Assembly: GCF_024197615.1 (NCBI RefSeq)
Contig: NZ_JAKUKE010000001.1
Span: forward strand, 124,001-188,000
Length of the DNA: 64,000 nt
Direction of reading: 5' to 3'
Source: Desulfuromonas sp. KJ2020
GTDB lineage: Bacteria > Desulfobacterota > Desulfuromonadia > Desulfuromonadales > SZUA-540
Part shown: piece by piece, positions 18,185-26,365 of the stretch
How positions within the stretch are numbered: the stretch's first letter is position 1
Layout: each line of letters opens with the position of its first letter
Notes under the pieces: generated by a model
The model's database searches: none
What the model was told of the DNA's origin: nothing
Seen by the model: the letters and a program-made list of their open reading frames with translations, nothing else
Program-made: the position numbers and the translations under genes

Positions 18185-18871
18185 TTAATCGGGAAGCGCG
18201 TCGAGGTGTTCAGCGAGCCGGGACCGCACCTCTTCGTCCATGTCGGTAAATTCGATACCCATGCCAATCGGCAAGGTCTTTGCCTTGATCCATTCCGGGT
18301 GATTGACCCAGGCAACGCGCCCCCGACAAACCAGGCGTGCGGCAGGCAGGGATAGCTCTAGAAGCACCGCCGTATCGACGGGAAGCAAATCGGCCGTCTC
18401 GACAAAAACACCGCCCGTACTGAGATTTAACGTGTAACCCGGTCGCAGATGCGAAGCGTCGCGTCCACACAGGATGGGAATCTCGACATCCATGCGCGGG
18501 GCAGCTGGATCGACGATACCCAGCACATCACAGGCGACCGCTACCAGATCCTTCCCCTCGAAGGGTTTGACGATCACCGCATCACAGACGCTCCCTGACT
18601 GAACCTGCTCTTGCCCGCTGACAATCAGCAGGATGTGGGTATTGCGCAGAAAAGGGTCGCTTTTGATCATCCGACCGAGCTCGGCCCCGTCGAGGAGAGC
18701 GGAGTCGGCCTCAACTATGACCAGAACAGGATCTTCCTCTTCCACCAGAGACATAGCCGTAGCCCGATCGGAAGCCAACAGAAAATCGAACCCGGCCCGA
18801 TGAAAAAAGGAATGTTCCATCGCAGTGACGATTTCCGGCACCTGGGCAAGTAAAATTTTCTTCCGTTCCAC
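18185..18871 (-). CDS. Degenerate receiver domain fused to PilZ
   Basis: A 228-residue protein with a CheY-like receiver (about residues 4-115) and a PilZ domain (about 128-222). The receiver lacks key residues: the usual acidic pair after the first strand is AQ (KKILLAQVPE), and the phosphorylated aspartate position is glutamate (LVIVEADSALLDG), while the lysine in VKPFEG is kept. In the PilZ part the NLSTGG motif is kept but the RxxxR position reads RMDVE, so c-di-GMP binding is doubtful. The GTG start at 18871 lies four bases after GGGAGGAA; the ORF extension to 19015 lacks a ribosome site and reads through a promoter region. It is transcribed alone. Confidence 0.78.
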   Translation of the reverse strand: MERKKILLAQVPEIVTAMEHSFFHRAGFDFLLASDRATAMSLVEEEDPVLVIVEADSALLDGAELGRMIKSDPFLRNTHILLIVSGQEQVQSGSVCDAVIVKPFEGKDLVAVACDVLGIVDPAAPRMDVEIPILCGRDASHLRPGYTLNLSTGGVFVETADLLPVDTAVLLELSLPAARLVCRGRVAWVNHPEWIKAKTLPIGMGIEFTDMDEEVRSRLAEHLDALPD

Positions 18872-19053
18872 AGCATTCCTCCCGACATCGCGACAAAGAT
18901 TGATAATCGACAAAGGCTTTTGGTCAACAGTGCGGCGCTCATATTCCCAGTTGGGGGTATATTGGCCGACCACGAAGACCTGATGCAAGAAAAACGCCGT
19001 CGACCCTGTCATCACCGATACGTCACCCGAAATAAGCCTAGCATAGAATTCAG

Positions 19054-19089
19054 AAAAAAAAGACCGAAGAAATCTCCGGTCTTTTTTTT
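19054..19089 (-). terminator. Terminator of the SlyD-like gene
   Basis: AAAAAAAAGACCG pairs with CGGTCTTTTTTTT around a short loop (AAGAAATCT), with a T tract on both strands. It is 40 bases past the stop of the minus-strand prolyl isomerase gene. Confidence 0.88.
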
Positions 19090-19129
19090 CTGGGCCTTGT
19101 CGACATCGGCCTCAAAGACAGGCACAATA

Positions 19130-19558
19130 TCAGAGAATTTCTACCAGTTCGATATCGAAGGTCAGATCCTTGCCGGCCAGGGGGTGATTCGCATCAAGGG
19201 TAACGGTCTCATCGGTCAGGTCGGCGACTTGAACGACAAATGACTCGCCCTCTTCCTGGGTAACCTCCAATTGACGCCCCAGAGTCAAGTCCAGATCTGC
19301 CGGCAGATCCTTGCGAGCCAGTTCGATTACGAGTTCATCAATGCGCGGTCCATAGGCCTGCTCGGCGCTGATGGTGACCGTTTTGCTCTCGCCAACCTCC
19401 ATCCCGGCCAGAGCCTCATCAAACCCGGGAATAACATCGCCTTGGCCAAGGGTCAGACTAAGAGGTTCTCCCCCTATAGAGCTGTCAAAGGCTGTGCCGT
19501 CGTCAAGACGCCCGGCATAATGGACTTTGATCGTATCGCCAGTTTTTGCTGCTGCCAT
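19130..19558 (-). CDS. FKBP-type prolyl isomerase, SlyD-like
   Basis: A 142-residue cytoplasmic peptidyl-prolyl cis-trans isomerase. The FKBP core opens KTGDTIKVHYAGRLDDGTAFDSS and has the GQGDVIPGFDEAL active-site block (about residues 38-50). It is interrupted by an inserted chaperone flap (about 70-125), the mark of the SlyD group, and ends NHPLAGKDLTFDIEL. The histidine-rich metal-binding tail of E. coli SlyD is absent. A second FKBP gene lies 139 bases upstream on the same strand but is separated by a strong terminator. Confidence 0.9.
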   Translation of the reverse strand: MAAAKTGDTIKVHYAGRLDDGTAFDSSIGGEPLSLTLGQGDVIPGFDEALAGMEVGESKTVTISAEQAYGPRIDELVIELARKDLPADLDLTLGRQLEVTQEEGESFVVQVADLTDETVTLDANHPLAGKDLTFDIELVEIL

Positions 19559-19631
19559 AAAAAATCCTTTCCAGAGAACCTGCTTTCTTTTGGTTCTCTT
19601 GGCTTTGGTTGGGATGGTCGTAGCTCATCCA

Positions 19632-19675
19632 TCAAAACAAAAGGCCGCCAGGGCAGCTGAGTTGCCCTGGCGGCC
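19632..19675 (-). terminator. Terminator of the FKBP lipoprotein gene
   Basis: A perfect 13-bp stem (GGCCGCCAGGGCA / TGCCCTGGCGGCC) followed on the minus strand by a T-rich tail (TTTTGTTTTGA). Confidence 0.92.
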
Positions 19676-19697
19676 GCCATCATTAAACCGTATTGTA

Positions 19698-20414
19698 CTA
19701 CTTGGACTCTATATCCAACAGTTCGACCTCGAAAATCAGAGTGGCGTTAGGGCCGATGGCGGGTCCGGCACCGCGCTGCCCGTAGGCCAACTCGGCCGGG
19801 ATATACAACTCGTACTTGGCGCCTTTTTTCATCAGTTGCAGAGCCTCGGTCCAGCCAGGGATCACGCCATTGACGGGGAACGTCGCCGGCTCACCTCGGC
19901 CGTAGGAGCTGTCAAATTCGGTGCCATCGACGAGGGTTCCGCGATAGTGAACGGTAACCGTATCTTCAGCCTTGGGAGAAGCACCTTCTCCTTCAGTGAC
20001 GATTTTGTACTGCAAACCGCTCGGAAGACTGACAACGCCCTCTTTCTTGGCATTTTCAGCCAAAAAGGCCTGGCCTTCGGTCTTGTTCTTTTCAGACAGT
20101 TCCTCGATCATTTTCTGCTGTTTTTCCATCATCTGCTGTTGAAAAGCCGTCATGGTTTCCTGAATCTGCTCGTCGGTCAGCATAGGCTGAGCGTCAGCGA
20201 GAGCGTCCTGCATCCCTTTAAGAAGAACGGCTGGATCGACCTCAACGCCCTGCGCCTTGAAATTACGACCGATATCGAGGCCAATGCTGTAGCTGACCTT
20301 GGCCTTGAGATCTTTGAGTTCTTTGATTTCCGGTGCTTTTTCCTGGGCCGTACATCCCGTAGCCAGAACGAGGAGGCTGAGGATGGCGACGAGAGAGAAA
20401 CTATGCCTTTTCAT
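19698..20414 (-). CDS. FkpA/Mip-type prolyl isomerase lipoprotein
   Basis: A 238-residue exported prolyl isomerase. It has a lipoprotein signal with lipobox LATGC (cysteine at about residue 21), an FKBP_N helical dimerisation region (about 35-120, rich in Q, M and E), and a C-terminal FKBP domain (about 125-238) with DTVTVHYRGTLVDGTEFDSS split over two strands and the active-site block NGVIPGWTEAL. The start at 20414 follows AAAGGAAA; the ORF extension to 20453 is not needed. It probably folds envelope proteins in the periplasm. Confidence 0.9.
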   Translation of the reverse strand: MKRHSFSLVAILSLLVLATGCTAQEKAPEIKELKDLKAKVSYSIGLDIGRNFKAQGVEVDPAVLLKGMQDALADAQPMLTDEQIQETMTAFQQQMMEKQQKMIEELSEKNKTEGQAFLAENAKKEGVVSLPSGLQYKIVTEGEGASPKAEDTVTVHYRGTLVDGTEFDSSYGRGEPATFPVNGVIPGWTEALQLMKKGAKYELYIPAELAYGQRGAGPAIGPNATLIFEVELLDIESK

Positions 20415-20504
20415 TTCGTTTCCTTTCACCTTGCGAAGAGTTGACGGATACATGTGTGGCAGGCTTTAGGCCAACACATTCATAACCTGTCGTCCCGGCG
20501 GGTG

Positions 20505-21647
20505 TCAACTACTCATTTTGGCGGAGGCAGCCGCCTGAATCCCTGTCAGCGTAAGCATCCCCACCAGGGAAACGCCCAACAAACAGAGGATAAAGGGAAG
20601 CCAGCCCCATTGACGGTAAATGAGTCCAGGCACATAGGAACCGACCACGCCGCCGCCATAGTAAAAAGCGACATACAGGCCATTGACCACTCCTTTGTGG
20701 TGGGCAGCCAGCCGGTTGAGGTGGCCCGTGGCCGTGGCGTGGACCAGAAACATGGCGCCGCAGAAAAGAAACATGACCACAAACAAAACAGTAATATGGC
20801 CGGTCGCCAGTCCTAGAAGCGCCAAACAGAAGACGGTCATGCCGGCGAGTATGGCCCGTTTGCTGCTGCCCAGCCCTTCACTGACCCGCACCGCCATCAG
20901 GGATGTCACCATGCCCATGACATAGCCGGAATACATGAGACCGATGCGGAACTCGCTGGCCTGGTCGCTGATCTCGGTCAGACGGAACGGCAGAAAGTTC
21001 ATGATGGCGGCAAAGACCAGAAAGAGGCAGAAGATCAAAAGATAGATGCGGCGATAGACGGGATGGCGCAGAGTCTGCCACAGCAAGTCCGCCCGCGGTC
21101 GGCTGACACTGAGGGCTTCGGGACCTTTAAGACGAAAGAGAAAGACAAAACAGACAACAAGGCTGACAGCCAGGACCAAAAAACTGTGGCGCCAGCCCCA
21201 GGTGGTCGCAATGAAGCCGGAACAGGCCCGGCCGAGAAAACCGCCGAGGATCGTGGCGGCCACGTACACGGCCATGGCCCGCTGAATACGGGAAGGGCCG
21301 GCCTGCTCGGATACATAGGTCATGAGCGCCGTCAGCATGGCGGGAATCAGCAGTCCCTGCAGGAGGCGAATGACCATGAGTTCGGCAAAAGACGGGGCAT
21401 AGTAAAACCACAATTCTGTTACGGCCAGCAAAAAGACCGCCACCTTCAGCATGCGCCGGGGAGAAACGGTCTCCAGCACGAAGCCATAGACGAGAGGAGC
21501 CACACTGAGAGGGATAAAGGCCACCGTGGTCAGCAGGGCCGCGGTCTCGGACGACACGGCAAACTCCCGAACAATGACCGGCAGGAGGGGCTGCGGGGCA
21601 TAGAGGGCCGACAGGGTAAGAACAGTGGTCAGAATGATGATAAACAT
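20505..21647 (-). CDS. Major facilitator superfamily transporter
   Basis: A 380-residue inner-membrane transporter with 12 predicted helices. The start at 21647 gives a typical first helix (MFIIILTTVLTLSALYAPQPLLP); the longer ORF to 21896 has an 83-residue hydrophilic extension that is probably untranslated. The loop after helix 2 reads GFVLETVSPRRML, matching the MFS motif A position. The layout resembles the YnfM/Bcr group of drug or metabolite exporters; the substrate is unknown. It is divergent from the zinc importer genes and shares a 249-base upstream region with them. Confidence 0.8.
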   Translation of the reverse strand: MFIIILTTVLTLSALYAPQPLLPVIVREFAVSSETAALLTTVAFIPLSVAPLVYGFVLETVSPRRMLKVAVFLLAVTELWFYYAPSFAELMVIRLLQGLLIPAMLTALMTYVSEQAGPSRIQRAMAVYVAATILGGFLGRACSGFIATTWGWRHSFLVLAVSLVVCFVFLFRLKGPEALSVSRPRADLLWQTLRHPVYRRIYLLIFCLFLVFAAIMNFLPFRLTEISDQASEFRIGLMYSGYVMGMVTSLMAVRVSEGLGSSKRAILAGMTVFCLALLGLATGHITVLFVVMFLFCGAMFLVHATATGHLNRLAAHHKGVVNGLYVAFYYGGGVVGSYVPGLIYRQWGWLPFILCLLGVSLVGMLTLTGIQAAASAKMSS

Positions 21648-21811
21648 GTGTGGTCCTGAAGTTTTCAGCGAGAGCTCATCGTCTCGGCCAAGCTGGGCTG
21701 AGCGATGGATACGACTTGTATTCTTGCGGGATTGCGACCATTTGGCAACCGATATTTTATTTACCGCCGGAGCGCCCTTGAGGTCGAAGCCCGGCCACGG
21801 GGAATTCTCCA

Positions 21812-21840
21812 TTGAAAAAGTGTCCCACATCCTATATACC
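21812..21840 (+). promoter_or_regulatory. Candidate promoter of the zinc importer operon
   Basis: TTGAAA (21812-21817), 17 bases, TATACC (21835-21840). Downstream, GGCCGG-CGTCGA-CCGGCC forms a 6-bp hairpin and GTCC-TGAA-GGAC pairs over the ribosome site just before the znuA ATG, which may limit translation. I found no clear Zur palindrome by eye. Confidence 0.4.
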
Positions 21841-21896
21841 TTAATTCGCATGAAAAAACGTTGCGGCCGGCGTCGACCGGCCGTCCTGAAGGACAA

Positions 21897-22787
21897 ATGA
21901 AAGCCATGATGAGAAACATATTTTTACCCCTGCTCTTCATCATCTTGACGGCGCTGGCGGCTCAGGCGGCCCCCCTGCAGATCTTCGTCAGCGTTCTGCC
22001 ACAAAAATATATCGTTGAGCGCATCGGCGGTAACGAGGTGGCGGTCTCCGTCATGGTGGGCCCAGGGCGCAGCCCGGCCACTTATGAGCCGACACCCAAG
22101 CAGATGGCCACCCTGGCCACCGCCGCCGTCTATTTCCGCATCGGCGTCGCCTTTGAAACCGTGTGGATGGAACGCATCCGGTCCAACAATCCCGACCTGC
22201 GCATCATCGATCTGCGCGAAGGGATTACCCTGCGCGCTATCGAGAGTCACCACCACCCTGGCCACGACCACCACGGCGAAGAGAAAGGCCAGGGGCTCAA
22301 GGATCCCCATATCTGGACCAGCCCTCTGCTGGTTCAGGTCATGGCGGGCAAGGTGCTGTCCGTGCTGGCGGCACTCAACCCGGAGGCAGAGGAGACCTAC
22401 CGCCGCAACTATCAGGCCCTGATCAGCGATCTTGAATCGCTCGACCGGGATATCCGGGCCAAACTGGCTCCCCTGAAAAACCGCCGCTTTCTCATCTTCC
22501 ACCCTTCCATGGGCTACTTTGCCGACACCTACGGATTGCAGCAGGTACCCATCGAAATGGAAGGCAAGGAGCCGGGGGCCAGGACTCTGGCCCGACTGAT
22601 CGATGATGCCAGGGCCCAGAATGTCCGCGTTATCTTTGTGCAGGAGCAGTTCAGTCGGCGCCTGGCCGAAAACATCGCCCGCTCCATCGACGCCACGGTC
22701 ATTGCCATTGACCCTTTGGCTGAAGACTATCCAGCCAACATGCGCCATATTGCGGACGTCTTCGCCGCCGCTATGGAAAAAAAATGA
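21897..22787 (+). CDS. znuA: Zinc ABC transporter, substrate-binding protein
   Basis: A 296-residue periplasmic metal-binding protein of the cluster 9 (TroA/ZnuA) family. It has a signal peptide ending TALAAQAAP, metal-ligand histidines, the acidic/histidine-rich loop SHHHPGHDHHGEE (about residues 117-129) typical of zinc-specific members, DPHIWTSP, and FHPSMGYFADTYG. ATG codons at 21897, 21906 and 21909 are in frame; the first is closest to AAGGA. The stop overlaps the ATPase start by four bases. Confidence 0.88.
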   Translation: MKAMMRNIFLPLLFIILTALAAQAAPLQIFVSVLPQKYIVERIGGNEVAVSVMVGPGRSPATYEPTPKQMATLATAAVYFRIGVAFETVWMERIRSNNPDLRIIDLREGITLRAIESHHHPGHDHHGEEKGQGLKDPHIWTSPLLVQVMAGKVLSVLAALNPEAEETYRRNYQALISDLESLDRDIRAKLAPLKNRRFLIFHPSMGYFADTYGLQQVPIEMEGKEPGARTLARLIDDARAQNVRVIFVQEQFSRRLAENIARSIDATVIAIDPLAEDYPANMRHIADVFAAAMEKK

Positions 22788-23524
22788 ACACGGCCGTCAT
22801 TGAACTCGACCAGGTCTGCTTTCGCTACGAAGACATCCCCGTCCTGGAAAACATCACCCTGACCATCGAGCAGGGTGAGTTTCTGGGCATCGTCGGCCCG
22901 AACGGCAGCGGCAAAAGCACATTGCTCAAGTTGATCCTGGGACTGCTCGCCCCGACCTCGGGGAGCGTACGGGTCTTCGACCAGCAACCCGGCCAGGCCT
23001 GTCAGAAGCTGGGCTACGTACCCCAGTTTGCGACCTTCGATCGCCGCTTTCCCATCAGTGTCTTCGATACGGTCTTGCAGGGCAGACTTGGCAAGACAAG
23101 CCGGATTTTAGGCTATGGCGACGAAGACCGACAGGTGGCACGGCAAGCCATGGCCGAAGCGGAGATCCTTGACCTGCAGAATCGCCCCCTCTCCACCCTC
23201 TCAGGCGGGCAGCGACAACGGGTACTCATCGCCAGGGCGCTGGCCTGCGAGCCGGACATTCTCATTCTCGACGAGCCGACGGCCAATATCGACCCCCGCG
23301 TCGAAGCTGGCGTCTTCGATCTGCTCAAGCGTCTCAATGCTCGCGTCACCGTCATCGTCGTCTCCCACGATATCGGCTTCATTTCCGGCTACGTCAGCCG
23401 GGTCGCCTGCCTGAACCGGACCCTGGTATGCCATGCCACTTCCGATATCAGCGGTGAAGTGGTTGAAAACCTCTACGGGATGCCCATGCAGATGGTCCAT
23501 CATCACACTGTTATCAAGAAATAA
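22784..23524 (+). CDS. znuC: Zinc ABC transporter, ATP-binding protein
   Basis: A 246-residue ABC ATPase. Walker A is GPNGSGKST (about residues 38-46), the Q loop is in LGYVPQF, the signature is LSGGQRQR (about 139-146), and Walker B is DILILDEPTANID (about 158-170), with the switch histidine in VVSHDIG. It powers import through the ZnuB pore. The ATG overlaps the znuA stop, and the permease gene follows seven bases after its stop. Confidence 0.92.
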   Translation: MNTAVIELDQVCFRYEDIPVLENITLTIEQGEFLGIVGPNGSGKSTLLKLILGLLAPTSGSVRVFDQQPGQACQKLGYVPQFATFDRRFPISVFDTVLQGRLGKTSRILGYGDEDRQVARQAMAEAEILDLQNRPLSTLSGGQRQRVLIARALACEPDILILDEPTANIDPRVEAGVFDLLKRLNARVTVIVVSHDIGFISGYVSRVACLNRTLVCHATSDISGEVVENLYGMPMQMVHHHTVIKK

Positions 23525-23531
23525 AGGATCC

Positions 23532-24374
23532 ATGGAAACTTTTTTAGACGCCGCGCTGCACCAGACTTTCTTGCAGAACGCCTTAATAGGCGGTTTGCTG
23601 GCCAGCATCGCCTGCGGTATCGTCGGCTCCTTTGTCGTGGTCAAGCGCATCGGCTATATTGCCGGCGGCATCGCCCATGCCGTTCTGGGCGGCATGGGCA
23701 TTGCCTACTATTTCGGCTACAGCCCCATCGGCGGCGCCATTGTGGCCGCCCTCCTGTCAGCCGGCATCATCGGCTGGATCAACCTGCACTGGCAACAGCA
23801 GGAAGACACCATCATCAGCGCCCTCTGGTCGGTGGGCATGGCCACCGGCGTGCTGTTCATTGCCCGCACCCCGGGCTACAACGTCGATCTCATGAGCTAT
23901 CTCTTCGGCAACATTCTCATGATCCCCCGGCAGGATCTCTACCTGATATTCGTCCTCGACCTGGCTATCGCCCTGGTCATTCTGCTTTTCTACAAGCAAT
24001 TTCTGGCCGTGGCCTTCGATGAGGAATTCGCCCGACTACGGGGTGTTCGCGTTGACCTCTTCTATCTGCTGCTTCTTGCCCTCGTCTCGTTGACCGTCGT
24101 CATCCTGATCCAGGTGGTCGGTTTGATCATGGTCATCGCCCTGCTCACCTTGCCGGCAGCCATTGCTGGACATTTTGTCCATTCCCTGGCTAAAATGATG
24201 GTGCTGGCGACGCTTTTTGGGGCTTTTTTTACCACCGGCGGGCTCTTCATCTCTTACCAGCCGGATCTTCCCGCCGGGGCCACTACCGTTCTGCTGGCGG
24301 GGTTGGGATATCTGCTTTCTTCCCTCTTTGCCAGCCTGCGCCATCGGATTCGACGTCCTATCGCCTCGCGTTGA
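23532..24374 (+). CDS. znuB: Zinc ABC transporter, permease
   Basis: A 280-residue inner-membrane permease of the ABC-3 family with about eight helices. The family blocks are visible: GIVGSFVVVKRIGYIAGGIAHAVLGG (split over helices 1-2, about residues 28-53) and YKQFLAVAFDEEFARLRGV (about 155-173). The ATG at 23532 follows AAAGGA; the ORF upstream to 23433 is read-through of znuC. It completes the znuA-C-B operon. Confidence 0.9.
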   Translation: METFLDAALHQTFLQNALIGGLLASIACGIVGSFVVVKRIGYIAGGIAHAVLGGMGIAYYFGYSPIGGAIVAALLSAGIIGWINLHWQQQEDTIISALWSVGMATGVLFIARTPGYNVDLMSYLFGNILMIPRQDLYLIFVLDLAIALVILLFYKQFLAVAFDEEFARLRGVRVDLFYLLLLALVSLTVVILIQVVGLIMVIALLTLPAAIAGHFVHSLAKMMVLATLFGAFFTTGGLFISYQPDLPAGATTVLLAGLGYLLSSLFASLRHRIRRPIASR

Positions 24375-24413
24375 TCCCCAAGTCGACAGGACACCCTACT
24401 CTGGAGACCAACC

Positions 24414-25724
24414 ATGATGACCGCTTTCTGGGGGATTATTACCCTCGGCATCCTGATATTTGTTCATGAACTGGGTCACTTTGCCGTCGCCAAATGGTCC
24501 GGCGTCAAGGTCCTGCGTTTTTCTCTCGGTTTCGGTCCCCGTCTGCTTAGCTGGAAAAAAGGGGAAACGGAATACCTGGTTTGCCTGCTCCCCTTTGGGG
24601 GCTATGTCCAGATGCACGGGGAACGCAAGAACAACCCCGACGAAGCGCCCGTCAGCAGCGACGACGACAGAGCCTTCACCAACAAAGGGGTTTTCACCCG
24701 CATGGCCATTGTGGCGGCGGGACCGCTGACCAACTTGTTACTCCCCTTTCTCATCCTGCCTGTCGCCTACCTTGTCGGGATACATACCCCCGCCTACCAG
24801 ATCGCCACGCCACAGGTCGGCCATGTGGCCACGCAAAGCCCGGCCGACGACAGCGGCTTTCGTGAAGGGGATCTGCTCGCAAGTATCGAAGGGCGCCGGG
24901 TCGCGACCTGGGAAGAAGCCAATTCGGTGTTCGCCATGGCAGCCAAAGAAGAAGTGAGCGTCACCGTTAGCCGTCAGGGACAGAACCAGGATTTGCAGCT
25001 CGCCAAGGTCGCCGGTGAGAGCTACGACCTGCGCAGTGTCGGGATTTTTCCGGAGCAGGCCGCGGTACTCGGCGAGGTTTTCGAAGGGGATCCCGCCCGG
25101 GTAGCGGGCCTGCGCGAAGGGGATCGCATCGTCGCCATCAACGGCACGCCCATCAACAGCTGGTACGATGTCGGCACAGTTATCAATGCCGCGGGCGGGG
25201 CCGAGGTGACCGTGGAGGTACAGCGTGCGGAGGAGCGCCTTCGCTTTACCATGCTGCCGGAACAGAGCTCCCAGGGGCGTTTTCTTATCGGCATCTCGCC
25301 GCTGCAGGAGACTTACCTGAAGCACTTCCCCCCACTCGAAGCCGTAAAAGCCGGAGCCCAAAAGACAGTGGAGCTGATGCGCCTCACCGGCGATTTCCTG
25401 CGGCAGTTGGTGGCCGGCAACATTTCCACCGACAATATCGGCGGACCGGTTATGATCGTACAGACCGCCGGGGCCGCAGCCGAGACGGGAATAGCCGCCA
25501 CCCTGCTTTTCCTAGCCTTTCTCAGCATTCAGCTCGGTTTTCTGAATCTGCTACCCGTGCCGGTGCTCGACGGCGGACATCTCGTCTTCTTTCTCATCGA
25601 ACTGATTTTCGGCCGTCCCCTGCCCCAGGCCGCCCAGGAAACCGCTCTGAAATTCGGGCTACTCCTGTTGCTTCTGCTCATGGGGCTGGCCCTGTTCAAC
25701 GATTTCAGCCGCTTCTTCTCCTGA
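24414..25724 (+). CDS. rseP: RIP metalloprotease RseP (site-2 protease)
   Basis: A 436-residue intramembrane zinc protease. The HELGH active site is at about residues 20-24, the third ligand is in LLPVPVLDGGH (about 381-391), and two PDZ domains fill the periplasmic region (about 125-205 and 210-290). Two PDZ domains are as in E. coli RseP, which cuts the anti-sigma factor RseA. It lies 39 bases after znuB and not, as usual, beside dxr or uppS; joint transcription with the zinc importer is possible and would supply its cofactor. Confidence 0.93.
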   Translation: MMTAFWGIITLGILIFVHELGHFAVAKWSGVKVLRFSLGFGPRLLSWKKGETEYLVCLLPFGGYVQMHGERKNNPDEAPVSSDDDRAFTNKGVFTRMAIVAAGPLTNLLLPFLILPVAYLVGIHTPAYQIATPQVGHVATQSPADDSGFREGDLLASIEGRRVATWEEANSVFAMAAKEEVSVTVSRQGQNQDLQLAKVAGESYDLRSVGIFPEQAAVLGEVFEGDPARVAGLREGDRIVAINGTPINSWYDVGTVINAAGGAEVTVEVQRAEERLRFTMLPEQSSQGRFLIGISPLQETYLKHFPPLEAVKAGAQKTVELMRLTGDFLRQLVAGNISTDNIGGPVMIVQTAGAAAETGIAATLLFLAFLSIQLGFLNLLPVPVLDGGHLVFFLIELIFGRPLPQAAQETALKFGLLLLLLLMGLALFNDFSRFFS

Positions 25725-25731
25725 TCTCAGC

Positions 25732-25759
25732 TTGCAGCCTTGGCTTTCTCCGGTACTAT
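25732..25759 (+). promoter_or_regulatory. Candidate promoter of the selenoperoxiredoxin gene
   Basis: TTGCAG (25732-25737), 16 bases, TACTAT (25754-25759), leaving about 50 bases before an AGGGAGG ribosome site. Confidence 0.35.
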
Positions 25760-25816
25760 TGGGGGAAACAACCATGGCCGTCCGCTCGCGACGGTACGAC
25801 AGGGAGGTAATCCACG

Positions 25817-26365
25817 ATGCATCAGTTAAAAGTTATACTGCTGGCAGGGATGGCCCTGATGCTGGCGCCTTTGAACCTGTGGGGGGCCGAAGAAGGCGTC
25901 ACCTACCGCGGCCGCGGGGACAGCGCCCCCATTTTCAGCCTGGCGAGCAGCCAGGACCGGCTTTTTTCCTATGATCGGGATTTTTATGGCAAGCACCACC
26001 TGATCCTGACCTTTTTCCCTGCCGCTTTCACCCCTGTCTGAACGGGTGAAATGGAGGGTCATCAGAGGAACCTCTACCTCTATGACCGCTTCAACGCCCG
26101 CGTCGCGGGCGTCAGCCGGGACAACGTCGATACACTTAAATACTTCGCTGAAGAATACGGCCTGACCTTCCCCCTCTTCTCCAACACCTCTTCCTACCTG
26201 GGAACCTGGCTCGGCGCCTACGCGCCGGGGTCGCCCGTCTTTGCCCGGCGGACCGTAGTCATCGACAAATGGGGGACCATCCGCTACAGCAAGAGCGGCA
26301 ATCCGAACTATCATGAAGTTTTGCAGGTCCTTAAAGAGCTGCATGCCGAGGAGGTGTCGCCATGA
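25817..26365 (+). CDS. Exported peroxiredoxin with selenocysteine (in-frame UGA)
   Basis: Read through the TGA at 26039-26041, the frame gives one 182-residue peroxiredoxin of the AhpC/Bcp type. The TGA is codon 75 and falls exactly on the peroxidatic cysteine: LTFFPAAFTPV-U-TGEMEG, where family members read FTPVCTxE. The signal peptide (MHQLKVILLAGMALMLAPLNLWGA) predicts export to the periplasm. Homology continues on both sides of the TGA (PIFSLAS before; YLGTWLGAY and RTVVIDKWGTIRY after), and there is no ribosome site before the next ATG at 26051. The whole protein has no cysteine, so it would be a 1-Sec enzyme without a resolving residue. Its role would be peroxide reduction in the cell envelope. 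The ATGA at the end overlaps a lipoprotein gene. A nonsense mutation is the alternative. Confidence 0.87.
26052..26076 (+). other. Candidate bacterial SECIS hairpin
   Basis: Directly after the UGA, TGGAGG (26052-26057) pairs with CCTCTA (26071-26076) including one G-T pair; inside, TC (26059-26060) can pair with GA (26068-26069), leaving a small apical loop. The position, 13-37 bases after the UGA, is where bacterial SECIS elements lie. The fit was made by eye and is only suggestive. Confidence 0.45.

Noticed and set aside
19527-20444. 305-residue plus-strand ORF
   Set aside because: Antisense to the FKBP lipoprotein gene and running through its terminator; no family features.
25774-25974. 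Small ORF from ATG 25774 with a GGGGG tract upstream, ahead of the selenoperoxiredoxin
   Set aside because: It overlaps the peroxiredoxin start in another frame, has no recognisable sequence features, and the peroxiredoxin has a better ribosome site.
26051-26365. Separate 104-residue peroxiredoxin fragment starting at ATG 26051
   Set aside because: No ribosome site precedes it and it lacks the first half of the fold. The TGA upstream is in frame and sits on the catalytic residue, so one selenoprotein is the better reading.
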